Shown here piece by piece: positions 36,860 through 45,357 of a stretch of DNA of 64,000 nucleotides. The notes beneath the pieces are model-generated. The model was not told the origin of the DNA. It ran no database searches and saw only the letters and a list, made by a program, of their open reading frames with translations. The stretch comes from Paenibacillus sp. MMS20-IR301 (GTDB lineage: Bacteria > Bacillota > Bacilli > Paenibacillales > Paenibacillaceae), in the NCBI RefSeq assembly GCF_032302195.1, contig NZ_CP135275.1, forward strand, positions 3,906,001 to 3,970,000, written 5' to 3'. The position numbers and the translations under genes were made by a program. The stretch's first letter is position 1. Every line of letters begins with the position of its first letter.

Positions 36860-38380
36860 TCAAAAATTCGCCGCATCCCGCATAGCCACTTCGCCCGCTT
36901 CTTCATCCGCTTCTCCGGCAGCATCGAGCCACCAGTGATGTCCGTCCCTGGCCAGCAGCTGGTCCGACTCCGCAGGTCCGTGGCTGCCCGCCGCATACGT
37001 GTGAAGCGGAACCGTATTCTCTGCAAATGCGTTCAGGATCGGCTGCACCCATTTCCAGGACAGCTCTACCTCATTCCAGTGGGCAAAGAAGGACGGATCG
37101 CCGCGCAAGGCATCATGAATGAGGTTCTCGTAGGCCTCGGGAATCTCTATAGAGCTGGTATGGAAGTCAATATGCATCGCCTTGAACTTCCCTTTGTGCT
37201 GCGGATCCCTTGCCTTAAGCTGAAGCGTAATGCCTTCGTTCGGGCTAATCTCGAACACGAGCAGATTCGGAATATCCTCCCCCTCTGCTGACGAGACCTG
37301 CTTCAGCGGCTCCTTGAATTCAATTACAATCCGGGTCGATTTCTCCTTCATGCGTTTCCCGGTCCGGATGTAGAAGGGTACGCCCTTCCAGAACGGATCA
37401 TCGATCTGCAGCCGGGCTGCAATAAAGGTATCATTCACCGAGCCAGCCGGAATGCCCGGTTCGGCAAGGTAGCCGGGAACCGGCTTACCCTTGATCACGC
37501 CTGCCGTATATTGGCCGCGGATGACCTCGGAGCCGATATTCCCTTCCTCCAGCGGCTCCAGGGATTCCATAACCTCTTTCTTCTTGAAGCGCACCTCATC
37601 AGCGGAGCTGTCCTTCGGCAGGCGGATGGCGAGCATCATCAGCAGCTGCAGCATATGGTTCTGGAACATATCCCGGAGCGCACCTACATGGTCGTAATAC
37701 CCGGCGCGTTCTTCTACGCCTACAGTCTCCGCCGCTGTAATCTGCACATTCGCAATATAGCGGTTGTTCCAGAGCGCGTGCAGCACCGGATTCGTCTGCT
37801 GGAATACATCCAGCTCCTGCACCATCGGCTTGCCCAGGTAGTGGTCGATCCGGTAAATTTCCTCTTCCGAGAAGGCTTCGCTCAGCTTCAGGTTGAGCTT
37901 CTGCGCCGACGGCAGGTCATGCCCGAAGGGCTTCTCAATCACCAGGCGCTTCCAGCCCTTCGCGGCACCCAGGCCGCTCTCCTTAATGTTCAAGGCAATC
38001 GGCTCGAAAAACTCAGGCCCGACAGACAAATAGAACATCCGGTTCGGGGTGCTGCCCTTGCCGGCTTCCAGCTGTTCCACCCGCTGCAGCAGCTTCAGGT
38101 AATCCTCTGCATTGCCTACTTCCAGTACGTTATATTGAAATGCCTTCAGGAAGCTGCGCACCGACGCGGAAGGGTTCACTTCCCGCCGGGAAAAGTCACG
38201 GATCGACTTCTCCACCATTGCCTGAAAGGCTTCATCTCCGAGTTCTCTTCGTCCAAGACCTACCACAGAGAAGGAATGGCTCAGCTTGCGGTCGAGAAAC
38301 AAATTATACAGTGCGGGATATATTTTTCTCCGGGCCAAATCTCCTGTCGCTCCAAATAAAACAAATGTAGTTGCCTCCAT
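36860..38380 (-). CDS. zwf: Glucose-6-phosphate 1-dehydrogenase
   Basis: This 506-aa enzyme makes 6-phosphogluconolactone and NADPH, the first step of the oxidative pentose phosphate pathway. It shows the nucleotide-binding motif LFGATGDLARRKIYPAL near the N-terminus and the active-site block YRIDHYLGKPMVQ. The usual Glu after GK is Pro here, a small deviation. The start ATG follows AGGAG. It is the promoter-proximal gene of zwf-gnd and is divergent from a LysR gene 99 bp away, which may regulate it. Confidence 0.97.
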   Translation of the reverse strand: MEATTFVLFGATGDLARRKIYPALYNLFLDRKLSHSFSVVGLGRRELGDEAFQAMVEKSIRDFSRREVNPSASVRSFLKAFQYNVLEVGNAEDYLKLLQRVEQLEAGKGSTPNRMFYLSVGPEFFEPIALNIKESGLGAAKGWKRLVIEKPFGHDLPSAQKLNLKLSEAFSEEEIYRIDHYLGKPMVQELDVFQQTNPVLHALWNNRYIANVQITAAETVGVEERAGYYDHVGALRDMFQNHMLQLLMMLAIRLPKDSSADEVRFKKKEVMESLEPLEEGNIGSEVIRGQYTAGVIKGKPVPGYLAEPGIPAGSVNDTFIAARLQIDDPFWKGVPFYIRTGKRMKEKSTRIVIEFKEPLKQVSSAEGEDIPNLLVFEISPNEGITLQLKARDPQHKGKFKAMHIDFHTSSIEIPEAYENLIHDALRGDPSFFAHWNEVELSWKWVQPILNAFAENTVPLHTYAAGSHGPAESDQLLARDGHHWWLDAAGEADEEAGEVAMRDAANF

Positions 38381-38479
38381 CTCTATTCTCCTTCTGCTCT
38401 GGTTTATCGTTCATGGGTACACTATAATACAAATACGAGCCATACAAGTAATTAATATATTGAACAGGAGCTATAGACT

Positions 38480-39373
38480 ATGTCTATGATCAACTTCGAG
38501 TTATATAAAGTTTTTTACTGGGCTGCCAAGACAGGAAGCCTGACTCAAGCCGCCAAATTGCTCTATATTACCCAGCCCAGTGTCAGTCATGCGATCAAGC
38601 AGCTCGAGGACAGCTTCGGCCTCACCCTCTTCAACCGGAACTCCAAGGGCGTTACCCTGACCCCGGAGGGAGCCGTGCTCTACTCCTATATTGAACAATC
38701 GCATATCCTGATCACCCAGGCTGAGAAAAAGATGTCTGAGCTTAAGAACCTCGACAACGGCGAGCTGCGCATCGGCGGCAGTGACTCCCTGTTCAAGCAT
38801 TATCTTCTGCCTATTATCGAGATTTTTCACCAGCAGTACCCCGGCATCCGGCTTCAGCTGATCCATGGAACGACACCGGAAGTGATCTCTTATCTAAAAG
38901 AAGGTGCCGTCGATATGGGCGTAGTCCGCATCCCGATTACCGACCCGCAGCTTGAGGTCCATCAGGGGCTCCAGCTCCAGGACTGCTTCATTGCAGGCAG
39001 CCGTTATGCCGAGCTGAATCATAAGGTGCTCTCCATTGAAGAGCTGCTTCAGTATCCGCTTGTCCTGTTCTCCCGCAGCAGCCGTGCACGTATGGCGGTC
39101 ACGGATTTGTTTCAGGGCTACGGGTATGAACTGAAGCCGGAATTCGAGGTCGGCAGCGTGGGTCTGCTGATCGAATTCGCCCGCAAAGGGCTCGGCATCT
39201 CCTTCGTAACCCGGGAATTCGTCTCCCGGGAGCTGGAGGAGGGCTCGCTTTTTGAGATCAAACTGGATGTACAGCTGCCGCCTGCCCAGGTAGGAGTGAT
39301 GACCATGCGCAATATGCCGCTGACGACTGCCGCCCGCAAGTTCATTGAGCTGACCAGAGGGAATGAATTCTGA
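38480..39373 (+). CDS. LysR-family transcriptional regulator
   Basis: This 297-aa protein has the N-terminal helix-turn-helix GSLTQAAKLLYITQPSVSHA and a C-terminal periplasmic-binding-like effector domain starting near residue 90. LysR genes typically control the divergent neighbour, here zwf-gnd; the inducer cannot be deduced. The start ATG 38480 has AGGAG 9 nt upstream. A perfect inverted repeat, ATAGAC-TAT-GTCTAT (38473-38487), covers the start codon and could fold in the mRNA or bind a protein. Confidence 0.92.
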   Translation: MSMINFELYKVFYWAAKTGSLTQAAKLLYITQPSVSHAIKQLEDSFGLTLFNRNSKGVTLTPEGAVLYSYIEQSHILITQAEKKMSELKNLDNGELRIGGSDSLFKHYLLPIIEIFHQQYPGIRLQLIHGTTPEVISYLKEGAVDMGVVRIPITDPQLEVHQGLQLQDCFIAGSRYAELNHKVLSIEELLQYPLVLFSRSSRARMAVTDLFQGYGYELKPEFEVGSVGLLIEFARKGLGISFVTREFVSRELEEGSLFEIKLDVQLPPAQVGVMTMRNMPLTTAARKFIELTRGNEF

Positions 39374-39396
39374 CCCCGGCCATCCGCAGACAATAA

Positions 39397-39435
39397 AACC
39401 GGACCAGGCAGGGCTTCCCCTTATCCGGTCCGGTT
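39397..39435. terminator. Terminator between LysR and alcohol dehydrogenase genes
   Basis: AACCGGACC (39397-39405) pairs with GGTCCGGTT (39427-39435) between two convergent genes. T-rich flanks are modest. Confidence 0.6.
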
Positions 39436-39485
39436 ATACTCTGTTTCATACTATGCCCTGTTCAGCAGAACACGCACAGTACCCC

Positions 39486-40535
39486 TTATTCATTCCCCAT
39501 CGTGCTGATGTCGATAACGAACCGGTAGCGGACATCGGACGCCAGGACACGCTCCCAGGCTTCGTCAATCTGATCAGCCGAGATCACTTCAATTTCCGAA
39601 GCGATGTTATGCTCTGCGCAGAAATCAAGCATCTCCTGCGTTTCACGGATACCGCCGATCATGGAACCGGCGAATGAGCGGCGGTGGCCAATCAGCGAGA
39701 ATACGTTAACTGCAAGCGGATCAGCAGGTGCACCGACATTGACTAAGGTCCCGTCCAGCGCCAGCAGCGACAGATAGGCATCGATATTGATCTGCGCGCT
39801 TACGGTATTCATAATCAGGTCGAACGAGCCGCCAAGCTGCTTAAATGTTTCCGGATCACTTGTGGCATAATAATGGTCAGCTCCCAGCTGCAATCCGTCT
39901 TCCTTCTTCTTCAGGGACTGTGATAACACCGTAACCTCGGCTCCCATGGCATGAGCAATCTTCACCGCCATATGTCCAAGACCGCCAAGACCGACTACCG
40001 CTACCTTTTTGCCTGGAGCAGCACCCCAGTGACGCAGCGGGGAATAAGTGGTAATTCCGGCACACAGAAGCGGGGCAGCAGCGTCAAGCGGAATGCTGTC
40101 CGGAATCCGGACCACGAAATCTTCGGTTACCACGATATGCGTGGAATAACCGCCTTGTGTATAGTGACCGTACCGGTCGGTGGCGCCATAGGTGCCCGTA
40201 TTTCCTTCCAGGCAGTACTGCTCCTCACCTTTACGGCAGCTGCTGCACTCTCCGCAGGAATCTACCATACAACCTACGCCTACACGGTCGCCAACGGCAT
40301 ACTTGGTAACTGCAGAACCGATCTGGCTGACGATACCGGCAATTTCATGTCCCGGAACGAGCGGATACTTGACCGGCCCCCACTCGCCGCGGGCTGTGTG
40401 GATATCCGAGTGGCAGATCCCGGCGTACTTAATTTCAATCAGAACATCATGCGGCTGCAGCTCCCGGCGCTCAATGGTCGTTAACTTGAACGGGCCTTCC
40501 TGGCTGAATGTGGCGCGTGCACTGGCTTGTATCAT
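39486..40535 (-). CDS. Zinc-dependent NAD(P) alcohol dehydrogenase, AdhA/YahK-type
   Basis: This 349-aa medium-chain dehydrogenase has catalytic zinc ligands in AGICHSDIH and GHEIAG, a structural zinc loop with four Cys ([17 protein letters not shown]), and cofactor motif [10 protein letters not shown]. The type matches CAD-like reductases such as B. subtilis AdhA, used for aldehyde detoxification. ATG 40535 (MIQASARA) follows AGAGG with 8-nt spacing. It is divergent from an AdhR-like MerR gene, with a MerR-style promoter between them, so induction by reactive aldehydes is the best inference. Confidence 0.93.
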   Translation of the reverse strand: MIQASARATFSQEGPFKLTTIERRELQPHDVLIEIKYAGICHSDIHTARGEWGPVKYPLVPGHEIAGIVSQIGSAVTKYAVGDRVGVGCMVDSCGECSSCRKGEEQYCLEGNTGTYGATDRYGHYTQGGYSTHIVVTEDFVVRIPDSIPLDAAAPLLCAGITTYSPLRHWGAAPGKKVAVVGLGGLGHMAVKIAHAMGAEVTVLSQSLKKKEDGLQLGADHYYATSDPETFKQLGGSFDLIMNTVSAQINIDAYLSLLALDGTLVNVGAPADPLAVNVFSLIGHRRSFAGSMIGGIRETQEMLDFCAEHNIASEIEVISADQIDEAWERVLASDVRYRFVIDISTMGNE

Positions 40536-40595
40536 ATGTGTAACCTCTCTTTTCCTCATAGTATAGAAATCTGTGCCTCAGGCTTTACAAAACCT

Positions 40596-40626
40596 ATGTT
40601 ATTACTTAAAGTTAACTCTAAGTCAA
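40596..40626 (-). promoter_or_regulatory. AdhR-type MerR operator/promoter of the dehydrogenase gene
   Basis: On the minus strand TTGACT (40626-40621) and TAACAT (40601-40596) are 19 bp apart. The spacer carries the palindrome CTTAGAGTTAACTTTAAG (40605-40622; half-sites match at 6 of 7). The long spacer and central dyad are the hallmark of MerR-activated promoters, and the half-site resembles that described for AdhR-like regulators. Confidence 0.85.
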
Positions 40627-40659
40627 GCACAAATATTCAGAAGAGACAGGAGCCATACA

Positions 40660-41085
40660 ATGAAAACCTATTCCATAAGTGAAGCGGCCGAACACTTTAA
40701 CATGACCCCGCATACCCTGCGCTACTATGACAAGGAAGGGCTTTTACCGCATATTGAAAGAAATCCCGGGGGAAAACGTGTCTTCAAGGAATCCGATATG
40801 GAAGCCTTAAGAATCATTGAATGCCTGAAGTCCTCGGGGATGCCGATTAAGGAGATCAAAAACTTCATTGAATGGTGCTCAGAGGGGGATTCCACCCTGC
40901 AGCAAAGATATGACATGTTCCTGGAGCGGAAGGCCTGCGTGGAAGCCCAAATGGAGGAGCTGCGGAAAACGATGGAGGTCATAGATTATAAATGTTCATA
41001 CTACAAGACAGCTTTGACGAGCGGAACGGAAGCTGTGCATACAGGGAAAAGCCATCTCAAACAGCCGGTCCTGCATGGCCATTGA
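40660..41085 (+). CDS. MerR-family regulator, AdhR-like
   Basis: This 141-aa protein starts MKTYSISEAAEHFNM and has the MerR DNA-binding domain (TLRYYDKEGLLPHIERN) and a long dimerisation helix. It has only a short C-terminal tail and no separate ligand domain. Length and layout match the AdhR/NmlR group, which sense electrophiles through a Cys; candidate Cys residues lie at SSGM-adjacent IIECLK, EWCSEG, KACVEA and YKCSYY. ATG 40660 follows a CAGGAG site. It is divergent from the dehydrogenase gene, whose promoter carries the matching operator. Confidence 0.9.
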   Translation: MKTYSISEAAEHFNMTPHTLRYYDKEGLLPHIERNPGGKRVFKESDMEALRIIECLKSSGMPIKEIKNFIEWCSEGDSTLQQRYDMFLERKACVEAQMEELRKTMEVIDYKCSYYKTALTSGTEAVHTGKSHLKQPVLHGH

Positions 41086-41131
41086 GACAGCTCTCTACTA
41101 ATTATTTTATCCGGGGAGTATACCTGCCGTT

Positions 41132-42052
41132 TCAGCGGTGAGCCGTAACATACATCTCGCCCATCACAGACTGCAAGCGGTAGGAGCCTGCGGGCAGCTC
41201 AGCTTCGATAAATGCCTGTACAGCGTCCTTGTCTATACCGTACATAACCTCAAGCTCTTTGGCGAAAAGCACTGGTTCATCATTCAGTAAATTGGATAAC
41301 ACCGGTAATTTCCGTGCCTTAAGCTCCTGCGCGACGATCTGCTGAAGTCCCTGCTTATATTCTTCAAGGGATCTTGCCCCTGTAAGCTTCACACCTTTGT
41401 TCTCTTCATTGACCATAATTATTGTGGGAAAGCCCCGTACCCCTAAACGGGCAGTCATGGCAAAATCCTGCTCAAGCAGCTCCTGGGCGGCTTCGGAGCC
41501 GGCCTCCTCCACAATCTGCCGGCCATACAAGCCGATGGAGTCAACGAGCTTCACCAGCACTTCCTCTTCCGCAATATTCTGATTAAACGCAAACACCGCT
41601 TCACGCGCCCGCCGCAAAAACTCAGCCTCCCGGCCCTTATGTCTGCTTTGAATCACTTTATACACTCTGGAAGGCGGGTAAGAGGATTGAATGGGATGAG
41701 TATGCCACAATGAACCGTCAATCGGCATGCGGGAATGCTCGCCTACTTCTCTCCAGTGACCGGCGACATCCGCCGGCTTCTGAATCCCATTTCCTCCGTC
41801 CGAGAACCCTTGCCAGCCGGCTAGTAATCCTCCCATTAATACTTTCACCTCAAAATACTGGCCGTACTCCCGGATTAGCCGGTTCAGGACCGGCTCCAGC
41901 GCCCAGCAATGCGAGCAGATCGGATCTGTAGCATAGTATAACGTCACCTTCTTCTCTGCCTCATTCAAGTCAACCGCTTGTATACTCTCTTCATCTGCAG
42001 CACCGCATATGCCGGTCGCAAGATCGCACACCATATTATTAGAATCATTCAT
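41132..42052 (-). CDS. DsbA-family protein, SpxH/YjbH-like
   Basis: This 306-aa thioredoxin-fold protein has active motif DPICSHCWALEP (CxxC) with a long helical insertion and a cis-Pro loop GFPTIIM. The layout resembles YjbH/SpxH, the adaptor that delivers Spx to ClpXP, and FrnE-type DsbA proteins. No signal peptide is seen, so it is cytosolic. An extra pair of Cys lies near the N-terminus (MVCDLATGICG, Cys9 and Cys16). ATG 42052 is preferred over GTG 42064, which abuts the AAGGAG site. It is divergent from an HxlR regulator, a possible redox-sensing controller. Confidence 0.82.
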   Translation of the reverse strand: MNDSNNMVCDLATGICGAADEESIQAVDLNEAEKKVTLYYATDPICSHCWALEPVLNRLIREYGQYFEVKVLMGGLLAGWQGFSDGGNGIQKPADVAGHWREVGEHSRMPIDGSLWHTHPIQSSYPPSRVYKVIQSRHKGREAEFLRRAREAVFAFNQNIAEEEVLVKLVDSIGLYGRQIVEEAGSEAAQELLEQDFAMTARLGVRGFPTIIMVNEENKGVKLTGARSLEEYKQGLQQIVAQELKARKLPVLSNLLNDEPVLFAKELEVMYGIDKDAVQAFIEAELPAGSYRLQSVMGEMYVTAHR

Positions 42053-42192
42053 ATTCTTCTGCACTCCTTTTAGCTTTCCGTTATTTTCGTTGATGCTTGC
42101 TCTATAGTATAATTATATTTAGTATGTAACTTCTAACAAGTATGATTGTTTTTAATACCTAGTATATATTTTATACCTAAGGAGAATTCATA

Positions 42193-42531
42193 ATGAAATA
42201 TATTTTTAATCTGGAACAGCTTTGTCCGGCCACCTTTGCTTTTCATGTCATCAGCGGGAAATGGAATTTGCCGATTCTTGCTTATCTGAGTGAAGAAGAA
42301 GCTATCCGTTACAACGAGCTTAAGAGAAGACTCCCGGGCATCACGGGTACGACCTTAACCAACTGCCTGAAGGATCTCATTAACTACGGAATTATTCACC
42401 GGGAGCAATATAACGAGGTGCCTCCCCGGGTTGAATACTCCCTGTCCCCTTCCGGCCGGGAGCTGGTTCCGCTCATTGCGTCAATCGTGGCCTGGGGCGA
42501 GCGGAACATTCATTCGCTTGAGAAGGAGTGA
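42193..42531 (+). CDS. HxlR-family winged-helix regulator
   Basis: The 112-aa protein has the HxlR layout: N-terminal Cys11 in LEQLCPATF, then ISGKWNLPILAYL, and the recognition region TLTNCLKDLINYGIIHRE. In YodB, CatR and HypR a Cys near this position senses quinones, diamide or disulfide stress, so redox sensing is plausible here. The ATG follows AAGGAG. The 140-bp gap to the divergent DsbA-like gene is AT-rich and contains repeated TAGTAT elements, candidate operators. Confidence 0.9.
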   Translation: MKYIFNLEQLCPATFAFHVISGKWNLPILAYLSEEEAIRYNELKRRLPGITGTTLTNCLKDLINYGIIHREQYNEVPPRVEYSLSPSGRELVPLIASIVAWGERNIHSLEKE

Positions 42532-42553
42532 TTGGGTCGCGTCAAAAGCAAAT

Positions 42554-42595
42554 AAGGTATCCCGGCCCGCTAAGATTAGCAGTCCGGGATACCTT
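42554..42595. terminator. Bidirectional terminator
   Basis: AAGGTATCCCGG (42554-42565) and CCGGGATACCTT (42584-42595) form a perfect 12-bp stem between the convergent HxlR and YczE-like genes. Confidence 0.75.
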
Positions 42596-42610
42596 ATTAT
42601 GTACTACAGC

Positions 42611-43282
42611 TTACAATGAAGCGGGGGCACTCTTCGCGCCTCGGCTATCTTTTCCGAGCAGCTTGTTCGTGAAATTCACATTAAAGAAATGAATGATCGG
42701 CCCCAGGCCGAAGACCGTTGCCAGCGTGCCCAGCCCGATGATGCCTCCTGCCAGGAAGCAGATTAGAGCGCAGAGCGCATCTGTTAACATCCGGTGCCAG
42801 AAATAAGAGATGCGCGGAAACTTTGCTCTCATAATCAGAGACAGGCTGTCATACGGCGCTACCCCGACATCCGATGTCTGATACAACGATACCCCGAAGC
42901 TGCATACCACTACACCAATCGCGACGGTAATAACCTGCTGCCAGAGCAGCTGAGGTTCGCCAAGCAGACTGATCCAAGTACTATGGAAGAAAGTAGCTAT
43001 GTACCCGAGGAGAATCGCATTGACGAACGTTCCGGCGCCGATAAATTTCCGACCGGTGATGAATTCAGCCACAAACAAAACTACATTTACCAGGATAAGA
43101 AAATTCGCATAGCTGATCCCGGTCAAATCTGCAAGAGCCATGACCATGCCGCTAAAAGGATCATTCCCCAAGCCGGATAACTTAAAAATACTGATGCCCA
43201 TCCCTAAAAATATATTGCCGAGCACCATAATGATCAATCGTTTCGAATCTAACCTCTCCATATACCCCTTCATCCGGCCCAT
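42611..43282 (-). CDS. YczE/YitT-family membrane protein
   Basis: This 223-aa protein has about five or six hydrophobic helices and a GLGNDPFSGM loop after the first helix. This pattern is seen in the YczE/YyaS group of integral membrane proteins, whose function is poorly defined. The start is uncertain. ATG 43282, 43273 and 43261 are all in frame, the last with AAGGGG just upstream but with short spacing. A TATAAT box lies very close to 43282, implying a short leader. No functional tie to neighbours was found. Confidence 0.75.
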   Translation of the reverse strand: MGRMKGYMERLDSKRLIIMVLGNIFLGMGISIFKLSGLGNDPFSGMVMALADLTGISYANFLILVNVVLFVAEFITGRKFIGAGTFVNAILLGYIATFFHSTWISLLGEPQLLWQQVITVAIGVVVCSFGVSLYQTSDVGVAPYDSLSLIMRAKFPRISYFWHRMLTDALCALICFLAGGIIGLGTLATVFGLGPIIHFFNVNFTNKLLGKDSRGAKSAPASL

Positions 43283-43530
43283 CCTATGCTTATATTATAG
43301 TGTTGAACTTACTTTAATGCCCAGTTCCATTATAACCGGAATTATCCTGCTGTCTGCTATTAATTCCACAGTGTGAAGTTCATCGCTTAAGGAGCTTCCA
43401 TCCAGCCGGCAAGGTCATTAACAGGTATCAACCGTTAGTTGAGTATTATAAAAAATCAAACATGAAGTTATTGTTCATCCCGAAAAGTATAGATAAAATC
43501 AGAATATAATAAGGAGCGTGATCGTTACCC

Positions 43531-44361
43531 ATGAAAGATACATTAGCGCGAAACATCAATATTTACCGCAAAGAGAAAGGGTTCACACAAGAAGAACTCG
43601 CACAAATACTAGGACTTTCTTATCAAGCGGTATCTAAGTGGGAGAATGCCCAGTCATTGCCCGACATCTCGCTATTGCCTCAATTATCAAGAGCATTAGA
43701 GGTAAGCATCGATAAGCTGCTTGGTTATGCATCGCAGGACCGGCCGATCACTATCTATGAAGAGGTTTATAAAACTCATGAGTATTACTGGGGTACTCAA
43801 CCTAATAAAGTATGTTATCAGGTGCTTCAGCTTATGCCTCCCACAAAACCTTTAAGATTACTAGACATTGGCTGCGGCGAAGGAAAGGACGCTGTGTTTT
43901 TCGCACGCAACGGGTATGAGGTTAGTGCATTAGATGTTTCGGATGCAGGAATTGACAAAACGAAAAGGCTTGCTGATCAAGCTGGTGTTTCTGTTAATGT
44001 GTTCAAAGCAGATATTTTGGATTACCGGTTGAGCACTCACTATGATATTATCTTCTCAAGCGGGGTCCTGAACTACATTAAATCAGAATTCCGCCAAGAA
44101 ATATTCAATAATTATAAGCAGTTTACAAATGATAACGGCCTGCATGTCTTTAACGTATTTGTACATAAACCATTTATCGCGCCTCCCCCTGAAAAGGAAC
44201 CAAATGCTCATAAGTGGCTCTCTGGTGAGCTGCTCACGAAATATCATGATTGGCTGATTAAAGATAGCTCGGAGGATATCTTCGACTGTAATTCATCAGG
44301 CATTCCCCATAAGCATGCTATGACTAAGTTGATCGCGCAGAAGATACGCTCAGTAGACTAA
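43531..44361 (+). CDS. XRE-type regulator fused to a SAM-dependent methyltransferase
   Basis: This 276-aa protein joins an N-terminal HTH domain (FTQEELAQILGLSYQAVSKWE, here split as QEELAQILG and YQAVSKWE, residues 18-42) to a class I methyltransferase. The SAM-binding loop is LLDIGCGEGKDAVFFARNG (residues about 109-127), and later motifs are KADILDY and DIIFSSGVLNYI. The second half resembles TehB/UbiE-like small-molecule methyltransferases. The gene is visibly more A+T-rich than its neighbours, a hint of transfer. The ATG is 14 nt from AAGGAG, longer than usual. The substrate may be a toxic small molecule sensed by the HTH half, but that is speculation. Confidence 0.88.
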   Translation: MKDTLARNINIYRKEKGFTQEELAQILGLSYQAVSKWENAQSLPDISLLPQLSRALEVSIDKLLGYASQDRPITIYEEVYKTHEYYWGTQPNKVCYQVLQLMPPTKPLRLLDIGCGEGKDAVFFARNGYEVSALDVSDAGIDKTKRLADQAGVSVNVFKADILDYRLSTHYDIIFSSGVLNYIKSEFRQEIFNNYKQFTNDNGLHVFNVFVHKPFIAPPPEKEPNAHKWLSGELLTKYHDWLIKDSSEDIFDCNSSGIPHKHAMTKLIAQKIRSVD

Positions 44362-44404
44362 TCTTTTTGCCAGGCAGAATCCGTGCTATCCCATTAACGT
44401 ACAA

Positions 44405-44440
44405 CAATCGCCCTGTAAGATTATACTTACAGGGCGATTG
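44405..44440. terminator. Bidirectional terminator
   Basis: CAATCGCCCTGTAAG (44405-44419) and CTTACAGGGCGATTG (44426-44440) form a perfect 15-bp stem with loop ATTATA between convergent genes. Confidence 0.75.
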
Positions 44441-44488
44441 GCTGTTATCCAGGTACAACGATATGATTTTGATAAGTCCAACTCGATA

Positions 44489-45346
44489 CTAGAACCAGTC
44501 CGCATAACCAAGCTGTCTCAAGTAGTCCGCAGATTCCTGCAAACAATCAAACGGATCACGGCCATACGTATTGTCCTGCTCAATCAGGAAATATTTTACG
44601 CCGCTCGCAGTTCCTGCTTCCATAATGCCTTTAATATCCAGACTGCCCTGGCCCAGCTCAGCAAATTCAATAATATCCGTAAATTTATACATGAACTTGC
44701 TCATGTCTTTGAAGTCTGCTTCCGTTGTCTCCATACGGCCGATCCGGTAATCCTTCAGATGCAGCAGCGAAATTCTGCCCGCAAAGCGTTCAATGACCTC
44801 AATAGGGTTCGCGCCTCCGCGGTGTACCCAGTGCACATCCAGCTCAAAACCGAGCTTCGCCGTATTTTCCCGCATAATATCAAGCAGGAACTTCTCATCG
44901 TATTTCTCAAATTCAATATGATGATTATGGTAATAGAGCTCGATACCGTGCTCAGCCAGCCGTTCAGCCATAGCTTCCGCATCCTGGATATAGGCCATAG
45001 CCTTATCTTTATCGCCCATCAGTTGAATCGGCATCATCCCAATGCGTACAATACGGCAATCCAGCTGCTTGCAGTCTTTTATGATTTTATCAAAATCCTG
45101 CGCCAATGACTCGCCGGGCATACCGGGCATAGTATCGAGCGGGGCACTTACAGAGGCGATGGTTATGCCGAATGCCGTACTTGCTCTGTGCAGCTCGGCA
45201 ACATTATCCTGGCTCATTTCAATCTGAGTGACCTCAACGCAGCTAAAGCCGAGGTCTTTCAGGCTTCTGAATGTCTCGTAGATCCCGATTTCCGCTATCT
45301 TATTCTTCAAATTGAACATTTGCACGCCGATTTTCCCTTGTGTCAT
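44489..45346 (-). CDS. Sugar phosphate isomerase/epimerase (AP-endonuclease-2 fold)
   Basis: This 285-aa TIM-barrel protein has metal-ligand motifs of the xylose-isomerase-like family: EVTQIEMS, YYHNHHIEFEKYD, GFELDVHWVHRGGANP and LLHLKDYRIG. It is the last gene of a four-gene operon with two Gfo/Idh/MocA oxidoreductases and a second isomerase-like enzyme. In characterised systems this fold isomerises or eliminates keto-sugar intermediates. The operon context suggests action on a 3-keto sugar or keto-inositol. The start is not tightly fixed, but a GAGG site lies upstream. A strong terminator follows the gene. Confidence 0.88.
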   Translation of the reverse strand: MTQGKIGVQMFNLKNKIAEIGIYETFRSLKDLGFSCVEVTQIEMSQDNVAELHRASTAFGITIASVSAPLDTMPGMPGESLAQDFDKIIKDCKQLDCRIVRIGMMPIQLMGDKDKAMAYIQDAEAMAERLAEHGIELYYHNHHIEFEKYDEKFLLDIMRENTAKLGFELDVHWVHRGGANPIEVIERFAGRISLLHLKDYRIGRMETTEADFKDMSKFMYKFTDIIEFAELGQGSLDIKGIMEAGTASGVKYFLIEQDNTYGRDPFDCLQESADYLRQLGYADWF

Positions 45347-45357
45347 CTCTGTTCCTC

